Assembly (NCBI GenBank): GCA_045113775.1
Contig: JBGUJH010000018.1
Location: 1-64,000 of the forward strand
Direction of reading: 5' to 3'
Length of the DNA: 64,000 bases
Source of the DNA: CAG-791 sp045113775
Lineage (GTDB): Bacteria > Bacillota > Clostridia > Lachnospirales > Lachnospiraceae
Both the position numbers and the translations under genes were made by a program. Of the stretch, positions 34,845 to 43,604 are shown in pieces (the stretch's first letter is position 1; every line of letters starts with the position of its first letter). The notes under the pieces are model-generated. The model made no database searches, was not told the origin of the DNA, and worked only from the letters and a program-made list of their open reading frames with translations.

Positions 34845-37481
34845 ATGGACAACAACTATATTTTCCCTTTCTTATGGATGCGCGGTGAGCCGGAGGAAGT
34901 GATCCGCGAGGAGATCGCCAAGATCGCCGAGTGCGGGATCCGCGCCGTGTGCGTGGAGGCGAGACCCCACAAGGATTTCTGCGGACCGGGTTGGTGGCAC
35001 GATATGGACATCGTCTTGGACGAGGCAAAAAAGAGAGACATGAAGATCTGGATCCTCGACGACAAACATTTCCCCACCGGTTATGCAAACGGCCTGATCG
35101 AGCAGCACCCGGAACGGAAAAAGCAGTATATTGCCTGCACCACAGTTGATATTTACGGCGCGAGTCGTCCTCTTTCGCTGAATATTCAGCGGATGCTCAA
35201 ACCTACGATCGGCTTTTGGGAGATCGGCAATCCGGTCGATTACGCGGAACAGGCTAGAAATACGCTCGTCGCTGCAGTGGCGCTTCGCTATGAGGAAGGA
35301 CATGTATTCCATGAGGACGTCGTGGATCTGACAGATTTGTGTAAGGACGGAAAAGCTTCCTTTAAGCTCCCGGAGGGGCAGTGGCGCGTCCATGTGATCT
35401 ACCGCACAAGAACCGACGGCGGAGATCCGACCTATATCAACATGATCGATAAGGTGTCCGCCCATACGCAGATTGAAGGCGTCTACGAGGCGCACTATGC
35501 CAAATATGCCGATGAATTCGGTAAAACGATCGCCGGATTTTTCTCCGATGAGCCGCAGTTTGGAAATATCAGTGAGCAGAGCTTTGACACGAAGCTGGGC
35601 AAGAAGAAAATGCCGCTTCCCTGGAGTGATGAGCTCGAGGAGATGCTCACTGACCGATACGGGTCAAAATATCGCACGCTCCTCCCTTTCCTCTTTGCGC
35701 AGAGCGCAGAGAAGAAGCTGCAGCCGCAGATCCGCTACGACTACATGGACTGCATTTCCAAGCTGTACGCGCAGAACTTCGCCCGCCCGATCGGAGAGTG
35801 GTGCCGGGAGCACGGAGTGGAGTATATCGGGCATGTCGTAGAGGACAACAGCGTCCACAGCCGTTTGGGACTGGGCGCTGCTCACTGGTTCCGCGCGATG
35901 GAAGGGCAGGATATGGCCGGCATCGATGTGATCGGCGGGCAGTACTATTTTGGCGCTCCTGTACAGGAGAGAAAACTGATGGCAGAAGGAGACGGCGAAT
36001 TCTTCCACTATGCGCTGGGCAAAATGGGCGCTTCCGGGGGACACCTGGACCCGAAGAAAAAGGGACGCACGATGTGCGAACTCTTCGGCGCTTACGGCTG
36101 GGGATTCGGCGTTCGCGATATGAAGCATCTGCTGGACCACCTTCTTGTGAGAGGGATAAATCATCTGGTTCCCCACGCCTTTTCCATGGCGGAATATCCT
36201 GACCCGGACTGCCCGCCGCACTTCTACGCGCGCGGAAATAATCCGCAGTTCCCGTACTTCGCGGAATTGATGAAATACGCGAACAGAATGTGCGGCATGC
36301 TGAACGGCGGAGAGCATATTGCGTCTGTTGCAGTCTTATATGACGGCGAGCTGGACTGGACGGGGGACCGCCTGCCCATGCAGAAGGTCTGCCGTGTGCT
36401 CACCGAGAATCAGATTGAGTTCGATATCGTCTGCCTGGATATGCTAAGAAATCTCTCTGCGTATAATGGGAGCTTTAAAGATGGCAAATTGGTCATCAAC
36501 GGTATAACTTTTGACGCCCTTCTGGTGCCGGGCGCGGATTATGTGCCGGAAGGACTTCTGACATTTGCAGAGGAGCACAGTTCTTTCCCAATCTTATTTG
36601 TGGACCGCAAACCTGCAGGCATACTCAGTGATGAGAGTGGGAACGCGGAAGATACAGACGCTCTTGTCTGGATTCCGGCCGTCAGGTTCAATTCTCTTGC
36701 CGGAGATCTTGAAGAGATCTGCTCGAGAAAGCTCAGGCTCTCGCCTGCAGCACCTTTCGTCACTGTCTACCACTATCGAAAAGACGGCCAGATCCTGATG
36801 CTTATGAACGAGTCCGCGGAACTCGCCTATGAGGGAACTTTGGAATTGGCGGCAGGGAACGGTTTTGTATACTACGACGCCTTCAGGGACAGATATGAAG
36901 AAGCGCAGTGCAAGATTTGCGAAGGTCTTGCTGAGATCCGGATTTGTCTTCAGCCCGGAGAGAGCTGCCTGCTCGTAGAGAAGACCGGAGATATTAAGGC
37001 TCAGTGTGCGCATGTTGATTTCAACGAGCGGATCGCAGGATGCAGCGAATATATTGATATTGCTGCAGACTGGGAAGTGCAGTGCACGAAGGCCGGGAAG
37101 GACACGCCTGCCGGAGAATGGAAGCTGATGAAGCAGCTCGCTCCGATCAGTGATGAGGATCCTTGCTTCTCAGGTACGATTCGCTATAGGAAGAACGTGC
37201 AGCTTGCGAAAAAGCCGGAGGAAGCCTATCTGGCAGCAGAGCAGGTATATGAAGTCATGCGGGTCACAGTCAACGGTGCAGAAGCCGGCACAGTGCTGAC
37301 CCCGCCTTATCAGGTTTCGATCGGAAAGTTCCTGCAGGCAGGTGACAATACGATCGAGATCGAGGTGGCGACGACGCCGGCCCGCGACGCGGCTTCGTAT
37401 CCGCAGCCGCCTTTTGACTTCTTCCATGAAGCGCTGGAGCCGACCGGAATGTGCGGAAATGTGGGGATTTATATAAGGTAG
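34845..37481 (+). CDS. GH106-like glycosyl hydrolase (putative alpha-L-rhamnosidase)
   Basis: About 878 residues, no signal peptide. The N-terminal TIM-barrel-like part begins PFLWMRGEPEEVIREE and has FFSDEPQFG (about residue 230) and EYIGHVVEDN (about 327). The middle is a glutaminase-like fold region. The C-terminus is a jelly-roll (MRVTVNGAEAGTVLTPPYQV) typical of GH106 and relatives. I place it in or near GH106, whose known members remove L-rhamnose; a related uncharacterised family is possible. It is just downstream of a terminator hairpin, with a possible promoter before that hairpin (TGGACT-N17-TATAAG, about 34757-34785). AAGAGG lies five bases before the ATG. Confidence 0.65.
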   Translation: MDNNYIFPFLWMRGEPEEVIREEIAKIAECGIRAVCVEARPHKDFCGPGWWHDMDIVLDEAKKRDMKIWILDDKHFPTGYANGLIEQHPERKKQYIACTTVDIYGASRPLSLNIQRMLKPTIGFWEIGNPVDYAEQARNTLVAAVALRYEEGHVFHEDVVDLTDLCKDGKASFKLPEGQWRVHVIYRTRTDGGDPTYINMIDKVSAHTQIEGVYEAHYAKYADEFGKTIAGFFSDEPQFGNISEQSFDTKLGKKKMPLPWSDELEEMLTDRYGSKYRTLLPFLFAQSAEKKLQPQIRYDYMDCISKLYAQNFARPIGEWCREHGVEYIGHVVEDNSVHSRLGLGAAHWFRAMEGQDMAGIDVIGGQYYFGAPVQERKLMAEGDGEFFHYALGKMGASGGHLDPKKKGRTMCELFGAYGWGFGVRDMKHLLDHLLVRGINHLVPHAFSMAEYPDPDCPPHFYARGNNPQFPYFAELMKYANRMCGMLNGGEHIASVAVLYDGELDWTGDRLPMQKVCRVLTENQIEFDIVCLDMLRNLSAYNGSFKDGKLVINGITFDALLVPGADYVPEGLLTFAEEHSSFPILFVDRKPAGILSDESGNAEDTDALVWIPAVRFNSLAGDLEEICSRKLRLSPAAPFVTVYHYRKDGQILMLMNESAELAYEGTLELAAGNGFVYYDAFRDRYEEAQCKICEGLAEIRICLQPGESCLLVEKTGDIKAQCAHVDFNERIAGCSEYIDIAADWEVQCTKAGKDTPAGEWKLMKQLAPISDEDPCFSGTIRYRKNVQLAKKPEEAYLAAEQVYEVMRVTVNGAEAGTVLTPPYQVSIGKFLQAGDNTIEIEVATTPARDAASYPQPPFDFFHEALEPTGMCGNVGIYIR

Positions 37482-37510
37482 AGGTGTTTATTTCTACAAG
37501 AGAGTGTGAT

Positions 37511-37828
37511 GTCAGTGCAATTGCCCGTTTCGGGACTGTTGCACTGACATTGTTGCGAGTGGAGTCAGTGCAGATGGGGGAAAAGGGGCTTTAGCACTGA
37601 CACCTTGGCGTGGTCCGTCAGTGCAGATGGTAGAAATGAGGGTTTAGCACTGACGTCTCGGCGAGTGTCGTCAGTGCAGATTGGGGAAATGCGGCTTTTG
37701 CACTGACATTTCCGCACAAGTCGACAGTGCAGAAGCCCGAATCCGGTCTTTAGCACTGAAATTCCCGCGCAAGTCGACAGTGCAGAAGCCCAAACCAGGT
37801 TTCCGGCACTGACATTCCCGCACCGCTT
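37511..37828. repeat. Tandem 53-bp palindromic repeat, six units
   Basis: GTCAGTGCA (GACAGTGCA in the last two) recurs at 37511, 37564, 37617, 37670, 37723 and 37776, an exact 53-bp period. Each unit ends its inverted repeat with GCACTGA(C/A) and a 15-bp linker containing CCCGCAC or TCGGCGAGT. Same family and period as the array at 5391. Each unit can fold into a hairpin in RNA or single-stranded DNA. Confidence 0.9.
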
Positions 37829-37910
37829 ACTACACATAAATGCAACAGATTGCCCTATATGACTCAATTGCTTCATATAATCTGCATACTTACTGCCTGA
37901 ACCTGCAGCC

Positions 37911-38036
37911 TGCAATCAGAAAGAGCTATTTGTTGCAGGCTGTGTCTCGCCCAAAGAAAAAACGGCATGGATTTGCAACGATTGACACTTCTTCTAAAAC
38001 CACTGAAAAGAATAAAGGCTTCCAAATCCATAAAAT
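37911..38036 (+). promoter_or_regulatory. Regulon promoter B, upstream of CGD operon 3
   Basis: TGCAATCAG-N9-TTTGTTGCA (flanked by AGCC/GGCT, extending the dyad); TTGCAAC 40 bp after the repeat's TTGCA; 24 bp; TGAAAAGAAT (38004); 21 bp; TAAAAT (38031). The start codon is 79 bp past the -10. Confidence 0.85.
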
Positions 38037-38115
38037 AATACTTGGAAACAACACAGACACCAATGTTAATCGATTCCCGGCGCCGACAGGGCGTCTCACG
38101 AAAGGAGAGATTGTT

Positions 38116-38988
38116 ATGTACAAATATGACAGAAAAGGACCCAAGCGCGGCGTGGCACTGTACAGCTACTCTGCAGAATTCGGTCTGACGAAGACACTTG
38201 AGGACTGCTTCGAAGATGTCCACGATATGGGCGCCCACGGAATTGAGATCCTGGCTAACACACATATCGAGAACTATCCTTATCCTACAGACGAGTGGGT
38301 AGAGAACTGGTTCAGGCTTTGCGACAAATATGAGGTCGTTCCGGTAGAGTACGGCAACTGGATCGATTCCCATGTCCTCGGCGACAGGGACCTCACAACG
38401 GAAGAGTCCATTGAAATGCTCAAGAGAGATATCCGCCTGGCTCACCGCCTTGGTTTCACTGTTATGAGAACCAAGATGCCCGTTATCAATGATCTGCTCG
38501 AGCCCGTTCTTAACTGGAGAGAGATCATTAAGGGAGCCCTTCCGCTGGCTGAGGAACTCGGCATCCAGATGTGCCCCGAGATCCACACTCCTTCCAACCT
38601 GCAGGGCAAACTGGTCACAGAGTTCGTCGACTTCATCAAGGAGACCGGCACGAAGAACTTCGGCCTCAACATCGACTTCTCCGTTTTCCGCACAGAGTTC
38701 AAGGAAGGCGAGTGGGTAGATCCCAATTACACACCCAACAAGCCCGAAGACATCATCCCGCTTCTTCCTTACATCTACTGCTGCCACGCCAAGTTCATCA
38801 ACATGAGCGATGACTTCCAGGAGACCACAATCCCGTATCCTCAGATCATCAAGGTCATGCAGGAGAACGGCTACGACGGCTATCTGCTCAGCGAATATGA
38901 AGGCGCAGACAAGTATGATGACGGCTACGAAGTAGGCCAGACACTGAGAAAACAGCACATCATGCTCAAGAATCTGCTTGGTGACTAA
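38116..38988 (+). CDS. Sugar isomerase-like TIM barrel, putative C-glycoside deglycosidase alpha subunit 3
   Basis: 290 residues, nearly collinear with alpha subunit 2: Glu155 (CPEIHTP), Asp187 (LNIDFS), His224 (CCHAKF) and Glu260 (LSEYEG). The open frame extends 276 bases upstream through the promoter region, but the ATG at MYKYD has AAAGGAGAG before it and matches the paralogue's start. The strongest differences from copy 2 are in the loop after Asp187 (TEFKEGEWVDPNYTP versus NNFDKEPPERRHFMG), near the active site, which may alter aglycone or sugar choice (inference). Followed by its beta subunit after 26 bp; no adjacent symporter. Confidence 0.8.
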   Translation: MYKYDRKGPKRGVALYSYSAEFGLTKTLEDCFEDVHDMGAHGIEILANTHIENYPYPTDEWVENWFRLCDKYEVVPVEYGNWIDSHVLGDRDLTTEESIEMLKRDIRLAHRLGFTVMRTKMPVINDLLEPVLNWREIIKGALPLAEELGIQMCPEIHTPSNLQGKLVTEFVDFIKETGTKNFGLNIDFSVFRTEFKEGEWVDPNYTPNKPEDIIPLLPYIYCCHAKFINMSDDFQETTIPYPQIIKVMQENGYDGYLLSEYEGADKYDDGYEVGQTLRKQHIMLKNLLGD

Positions 38989-39014
38989 AGAACCGGCTCA
39001 AGGAGGTAAGAATT

Positions 39015-39458
39015 ATGGAAAAACAGGTTATCCAGTCTGTAGGATTCAGAAATATCAAAGATGAGAACGGAAATGTCACCGGCTTTCAGTTCAAGGTGAG
39101 ACTTCCTTATTACAGAGGCATTTTCCTCTCTCAGATTCGTCCCGGCACACTTTTCATCGACGGTGAGAAGATTGAGAAAGAGGACATCATCTGGAACATC
39201 AAGGGCGAAGATTTCACGAACGAAGAGATGAGAACCGACTTCCAGACACATTGGGCAGTCACATGCCCCGCTGTTCTGAAGGTGAAAAAGCCCGGTGGAC
39301 TCGCTCAGGGTTATCACGATCTGAAGTACGGCTTTTGCTTTACTTCCTCTTACATGCCGCCCATCATCCAGGCACACCTCGATCCTGATCAGGAGAGCAT
39401 GGTGTTCATGCCTGAGTTCGGCCATCACGTAAATGAAAGAAGACTGCTGATCGTCTGA
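39015..39458 (+). CDS. DUF6379 protein, putative C-glycoside deglycosidase beta subunit 3
   Basis: 147 residues with YYRGIFLSQIRPGTLFIDG, a SSYMPPIIQ loop and an end FGHHVNERRLLIV, matching beta subunit 2 along its length. AAGGAGG precedes the ATG. It forms a two-gene operon with the alpha-like gene. Confidence 0.8.
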   Translation: MEKQVIQSVGFRNIKDENGNVTGFQFKVRLPYYRGIFLSQIRPGTLFIDGEKIEKEDIIWNIKGEDFTNEEMRTDFQTHWAVTCPAVLKVKKPGGLAQGYHDLKYGFCFTSSYMPPIIQAHLDPDQESMVFMPEFGHHVNERRLLIV

Positions 39459-39479
39459 TCAGTATTTGACTTAACCGGT

Positions 39480-39520
39480 ATAGGGACCGGCGATCAACTG
39501 GGAAGATCGCCGGTCCCTAT
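39480..39520. terminator. Hairpin between CGD operon 3 and the convergent AraC gene
   Basis: Perfect 16-bp stem ATAGGGACCGGCGATC / GATCGCCGGTCCCTAT, nine-base loop. The T-run is weak on both sides, but the position between two converging stops suggests a shared terminator. Confidence 0.75.
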
Positions 39521-39526
39521 TGTCGA

Positions 39527-40390
39527 TTACTCAACCATCAATTCCGAAGTGTTTAACGTTGGATCAAAATCGGAATTATTGCCCGAGTTGGAGCGAAGGT
39601 TCAAAACATAGCCGTCCGGCAGTTCTCTGGGAGAATGCCCGGTGATCTGTCTGAAGACCCTGTTAAAATTCCGGATCGTGTCAAAACCGCAGTTCATTGC
39701 TATTTCTGTCATGCTCATTTCTGTATTCCGGATCAGGTCGATCGCTTTATTTACTCGGATATGATTCAGATACATCGAGAAAGTCATCCCTGATATTTTC
39801 TTAAAGAAACGGGAGAAATAGGCTTCCGACATGTTCATATACTCTACAGCTCTGGAAAAGCTGTAATCTTCCGCGTGCTCGTCGATATCATACAGAAGCT
39901 TTTTATACCGCTCGGTCGCCGCTGAGGTCGATACAGCCTCTTTCTTAATCTCCAGAGCAGAGAAGACTTCGGCGATCATCTGCTGCATCAGGGCGTTGCT
40001 GATCTCGTCATAGAACCTTTCCTTTTTAAAACAGGCCGCACGGATCTTCTCAAGCGTTTCCAGTACATGGAAGTCGTCCGTGAAGACTGCATCACAGAGA
40101 CAATAATTGTCGGTGATACGGCGTATGAGTTCCTCAGAAAAGAGAGAAACATACAGGGTTGCCCCAGGGGCGGAAAGAATCGAATGGACGGATTGTCCCC
40201 TCAGATAAATACACTGTCCTTTCCGCAGTGTATAGGTCTCCTGATTGAGGGAAATCAGCGCTTCTCCGCTCTCGCAAACGGCGATCTCGTGATCAAAGTG
40301 CCAGTGTGATATGTTTTTCAGGTTTCGATATTTTCCCACCCAGACAAGGGTGTGGTCCGGATAGATCCGGTGCTCATGATTTGCTAACAT
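39527..40390 (-). CDS. AraC family regulator, likely of arabinose genes
   Basis: 287 residues: cupin domain (HWHFDHEIAVCESGEALISL, PHxx-type ligand pocket, about 28-110) and a C-terminal AraC HTH pair (about 165-265, MSEAYFSRFFKKISG and FDTIRNFNRVFRQITGHSP). It diverges from araA with about 150 bp between starts, so it is the natural regulator of the arabinose operon (inference). Normal length, unlike the AraC-GH39 proteins. Confidence 0.88.
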   Translation of the reverse strand: MLANHEHRIYPDHTLVWVGKYRNLKNISHWHFDHEIAVCESGEALISLNQETYTLRKGQCIYLRGQSVHSILSAPGATLYVSLFSEELIRRITDNYCLCDAVFTDDFHVLETLEKIRAACFKKERFYDEISNALMQQMIAEVFSALEIKKEAVSTSAATERYKKLLYDIDEHAEDYSFSRAVEYMNMSEAYFSRFFKKISGMTFSMYLNHIRVNKAIDLIRNTEMSMTEIAMNCGFDTIRNFNRVFRQITGHSPRELPDGYVLNLRSNSGNNSDFDPTLNTSELMVE

Positions 40391-40444
40391 ATTTCAAGTT
40401 TACGGTATAGGTCAATAAATGTCCAGAATGGGGGATTAGATTTC

Positions 40445-40473
40445 TTTAATCCGCAAGGGCGTTTTCCTATAAT
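40445..40473 (+). promoter_or_regulatory. Possible araA promoter
   Basis: TATAAT at 40468 with TTTAAT 17 bp upstream. The -35 is weak, as expected for an activator-dependent promoter next to a divergent AraC gene. Confidence 0.45.
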
Positions 40474-40541
40474 TCAGTTTAGGAAACAACACAGCACTTA
40501 ACAACGGTTTCAGCGCAAAGCGCATTGATATGGAGGTAATT

Positions 40542-42002
40542 ATGAAGCAGTTCTGGTTTGTGGTAGGATCCCAAGATCTTTACGGAGAAGAAGTACTTAA
40601 GACAGTGGCAGAGAGAGCGGGAGAGATGGCCGCATGGCTGAGCGAAAAGCTTCCTTATCCTCTGGTATATAAGGTTACGGCTATGTCTTCCGGTCAGATC
40701 ACAAAGGTGATCAAGGAAGCTAACTATGACGACGATTGCCTTGGCGTGGTGACATGGTGCCATACCTTCTCGCCTTCCAAGATGTGGCTGACGGGTCTTG
40801 CAATGCTGCAGAAGCCCTGGTGCCATCTGGCGACCCAGTACAACAAGGAAATCCCGAACGAAGAGATCGACATGGATTTCATGAACCTCAACCAGGCGGC
40901 TCACGGTGACAGAGAGCACGGCTTTATGGGTGCTCGTCTCAGAAAAGCCAGAAAAGTGATCGCAGGTTATTGGAAAGAAGAGAACGTGATCGCAAGACTG
41001 GCGCAGTTCCAGAAGGTCTGCGTCGGCATCGATTTCTCCAAAAACCTTAAGGTCATGCGCTTTGGCGACAACATGAGAGACGTAGCTGTTACCGAAGGCG
41101 ACAAGGTCGAGGCACAGAACAAGCTCGGCTGGGAAGTCAATTTCTGGGCGGTAGGCGATCTGGTAAAAGAGATGAAGGCAGTCACCGAGGAAGAGGTGGA
41201 TGTGCTCTGCAGGGAATATTTTGACCAGTACGATGTGGCCACAGATAACACAGCCGCCATCAGATATCAGGCGAGAGAAGAGATCGCTATGAAGAAGATG
41301 ATGGACAGGAACGGCTGCAAGGCGTTCAGCAACACCTTCCAGGATCTCTACGGCATGGAGCAGCTCCCCGGACTCGCATCCCAGCACCTGATGGCCCAGG
41401 GCTACGGCTACGGCGGAGAAGGTGACTGGAAAGTCAGCGCTATGACAGCCATCCTCAAGAAGATGGGCGAAGGCGAGAACGGCGCTTCCGCTTTCATGGA
41501 AGACTACACCTATCACTTGGTCGACGGGGCGAAATATTCCCTGGGCGCGCACATGCTGGAGGTCTGCCCGTCTCTCGCGGCAGGAAAGCCCCGAATTGAG
41601 ACCCATCACCTGGGCATCGGCATGAATGAGAAGGATCCGGCCCGTCTGGTCTTTGACGGCAGAGAGGGCAAAGGAATCGTTGTCTCCCTGATCGATATGG
41701 GCGGCAGGATGAGACTGATCGTACAGGATATCGAGTGCGTAAAGCCCATCATGGACATGCCCAACCTTCCCGTCGCCAAGGTCATGTGGAAAGCTATGCC
41801 TTCCCTGGAGACAGGCGTGGAGTGCTGGATCACAGCAGGCGGCGCTCACCACACAGTGCTCAGCCTGGATGTCACTGCGGAGATGATGCGCGACTTCGCT
41901 AAGTTTATGGATCTTGAATTTGTACATATCACCAAAGACACAACTGTTGAGGAACTTGAAGATAAGCTGCTGGTGAACGACCTGATCTGGAAGCTTCGCT
42001 GA
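40542..42002 (+). CDS. araA: L-arabinose isomerase
   Basis: About 486 residues, the usual length for AraA, starting KQFWFVVGSQDLYGEE, the family hallmark. It also has TWCHTFSPSKMW, the conserved NLNQAAHGDREHGFM and, later, ITAGGAHH. It converts L-arabinose to L-ribulose in the cytoplasm. An ATG 12 bases earlier lies inside the ribosome site (ATGGAGG), so the second ATG is chosen. First gene of araA-kinase-araD; the kinase follows after 48 bp. Confidence 0.95.
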   Translation: MKQFWFVVGSQDLYGEEVLKTVAERAGEMAAWLSEKLPYPLVYKVTAMSSGQITKVIKEANYDDDCLGVVTWCHTFSPSKMWLTGLAMLQKPWCHLATQYNKEIPNEEIDMDFMNLNQAAHGDREHGFMGARLRKARKVIAGYWKEENVIARLAQFQKVCVGIDFSKNLKVMRFGDNMRDVAVTEGDKVEAQNKLGWEVNFWAVGDLVKEMKAVTEEEVDVLCREYFDQYDVATDNTAAIRYQAREEIAMKKMMDRNGCKAFSNTFQDLYGMEQLPGLASQHLMAQGYGYGGEGDWKVSAMTAILKKMGEGENGASAFMEDYTYHLVDGAKYSLGAHMLEVCPSLAAGKPRIETHHLGIGMNEKDPARLVFDGREGKGIVVSLIDMGGRMRLIVQDIECVKPIMDMPNLPVAKVMWKAMPSLETGVECWITAGGAHHTVLSLDVTAEMMRDFAKFMDLEFVHITKDTTVEELEDKLLVNDLIWKLR

Positions 42003-42050
42003 TCCTGATTCAGAAAAAGCATTTGGCTTCACCATAGGAGGATGTAAGAC

Positions 42051-43604
42051 ATGAATTTAAAAGAGACAGCGATCGGAATAGAACTCGGCTCCACAAGAAT
42101 TAAGGCTGTCATGATCGGCAGGAACCATGAAGTGCTGGCCCAGGGAGATTTCATCTGGGAGAACAGTTTCAGAGACGGCGTATGGACATATTCCCTTGAA
42201 GACGTGAAAACCGGCCTTCAGAACTGCTTTGCGGAGCTCAAAAAGGATGTATTGCAAAAGTATGATACAGTGCTGACGACCACCGGGGCGATCGGCGTTT
42301 CCGCTATGATGCACGGCTATCTGCCCTTTGACAAAGATGACTGGCAGCTGTGTGAATTCCGAACCTGGAGAAACACCATTACACAGGAAGCGGCAGAAAA
42401 ACTGAGTGAACTGTTCGACTTCAACATTCCACAGAGATGGTCCATCGCTCACCTTTACCAGGCGATCCTGAATAAGGAAGAACATGTGAAAGATATCGCC
42501 TATATCACTACTCTGGCGGGATATGTCCACTTTGTCCTGACCGGAGAGAGAGTAATGGGAATCGGCGAAGCGAGCGGCATGTTCCCGATCGATTCCGAGA
42601 AACTCTGCTACGACGAAGAGATGGTCAGGAAGTTCAACGAGTGCACAGGCCTCGACCTTCTCTCCATGCTGCCTCAGATCAAGCTGGCAGGCGAGCCCGC
42701 CGGCGTGCTGACTGAGGACGGCGCGCTGTATCTTGATCCTTCCGGAAAACTGGAAGCGGGAATTCCCGTCGCTCCCTGTGAAGGCGACGCCGGGACCGGC
42801 ATGGTCGCGACGGATTCTGTCCGCGTAAGGACAGGCAATGTAAGCGCGGGGACCAGCGATTTCGCTATGGTCGTAACTGACAAAAAGCTGAAAAAACACA
42901 GAGAGATCGATATGGTGACGACGCCTGCCGGCAAGCCAGTCGCGATGGTGCACTGCAACAACTGCACTTCCGACATCAACGCCTGGGTGAAACTGATCAG
43001 GGAGTCCCTGAGCGAATTCGGCTTCACGGTCGACACCAACACACTTTTCACCAAGCTGTTTCAAGCAGCCCTCAGAGGCGACGACGACTGCGGCGACCTT
43101 CTCAGCTACAACTACTTCTCCGGCGAAGGCGTGACGGACCTCAACGAAGGACGGCTCCTCTTCATGAGAAAAGCGGATTCCAGATTTACGCTTGCCAACT
43201 TCATGAGGACCCACCTTTACTCTGCAATGGCTACGCTGAAGATCGGCATGGATATCCTGCATAAGGAAAATGTGGCGATCGACAAGATCTACGGCCACGG
43301 CGGTTTCTTCAAGACACCTGAAGTGGGACAGAGGGTCCTCTCCGCGGCGATCGACACACCTGTATCCGTCATGGAGACGGCCGGTGAAGGCGGCCCTTAC
43401 GGCATGGCGCTTCTGTGCGCTTACATGCTGTGGAAAGAGGACGAAACTCTGGAAGACTATCTGGATGACAAAGTATTCCACGGCTGCAAAGCAGTAACTG
43501 TCATGGCAGAGCAGAAAGAAGTGGACGGCTTTAACAAGTTCATCGCAGATTACAAGAGCTGCCTCAAGGTCGAGAAGGAGGCCATTAAATGCTGGAAGAA
43601 CTGA
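42051..43604 (+). CDS. FGGY carbohydrate kinase, probable L-ribulokinase
   Basis: 517 residues with two actin-like FGGY halves: the phosphate loop GIELGSTRIKAVMI at residue 9, GAIGVSAMMHGYLPFD near 83 and the C-terminal GHGGFFKTPEVGQR. Its position between araA and araD, overlapping araD by 16 bp, indicates L-ribulose phosphorylation. The sequence belongs to the divergent FGGY group often found in Firmicutes arabinose operons rather than to enteric AraB, so the name rests largely on context. Confidence 0.85.
   Translation: MNLKETAIGIELGSTRIKAVMIGRNHEVLAQGDFIWENSFRDGVWTYSLEDVKTGLQNCFAELKKDVLQKYDTVLTTTGAIGVSAMMHGYLPFDKDDWQLCEFRTWRNTITQEAAEKLSELFDFNIPQRWSIAHLYQAILNKEEHVKDIAYITTLAGYVHFVLTGERVMGIGEASGMFPIDSEKLCYDEEMVRKFNECTGLDLLSMLPQIKLAGEPAGVLTEDGALYLDPSGKLEAGIPVAPCEGDAGTGMVATDSVRVRTGNVSAGTSDFAMVVTDKKLKKHREIDMVTTPAGKPVAMVHCNNCTSDINAWVKLIRESLSEFGFTVDTNTLFTKLFQAALRGDDDCGDLLSYNYFSGEGVTDLNEGRLLFMRKADSRFTLANFMRTHLYSAMATLKIGMDILHKENVAIDKIYGHGGFFKTPEVGQRVLSAAIDTPVSVMETAGEGGPYGMALLCAYMLWKEDETLEDYLDDKVFHGCKAVTVMAEQKEVDGFNKFIADYKSCLKVEKEAIKCWKN

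Noticed and set aside
37840..38115. N-terminal extension of CGD alpha subunit 3
   Set aside because: The frame is open, but it covers the regulon promoter; the paralogue starts at the equivalent of 38116 and the ribosome site is there.
40479..43481. Long open frames antisense to araA and to the kinase gene (over 470 codons each)
   Set aside because: They mirror strongly codon-biased real genes; the products are His/Val/Leu-rich with no family motif. The sense genes are certain.
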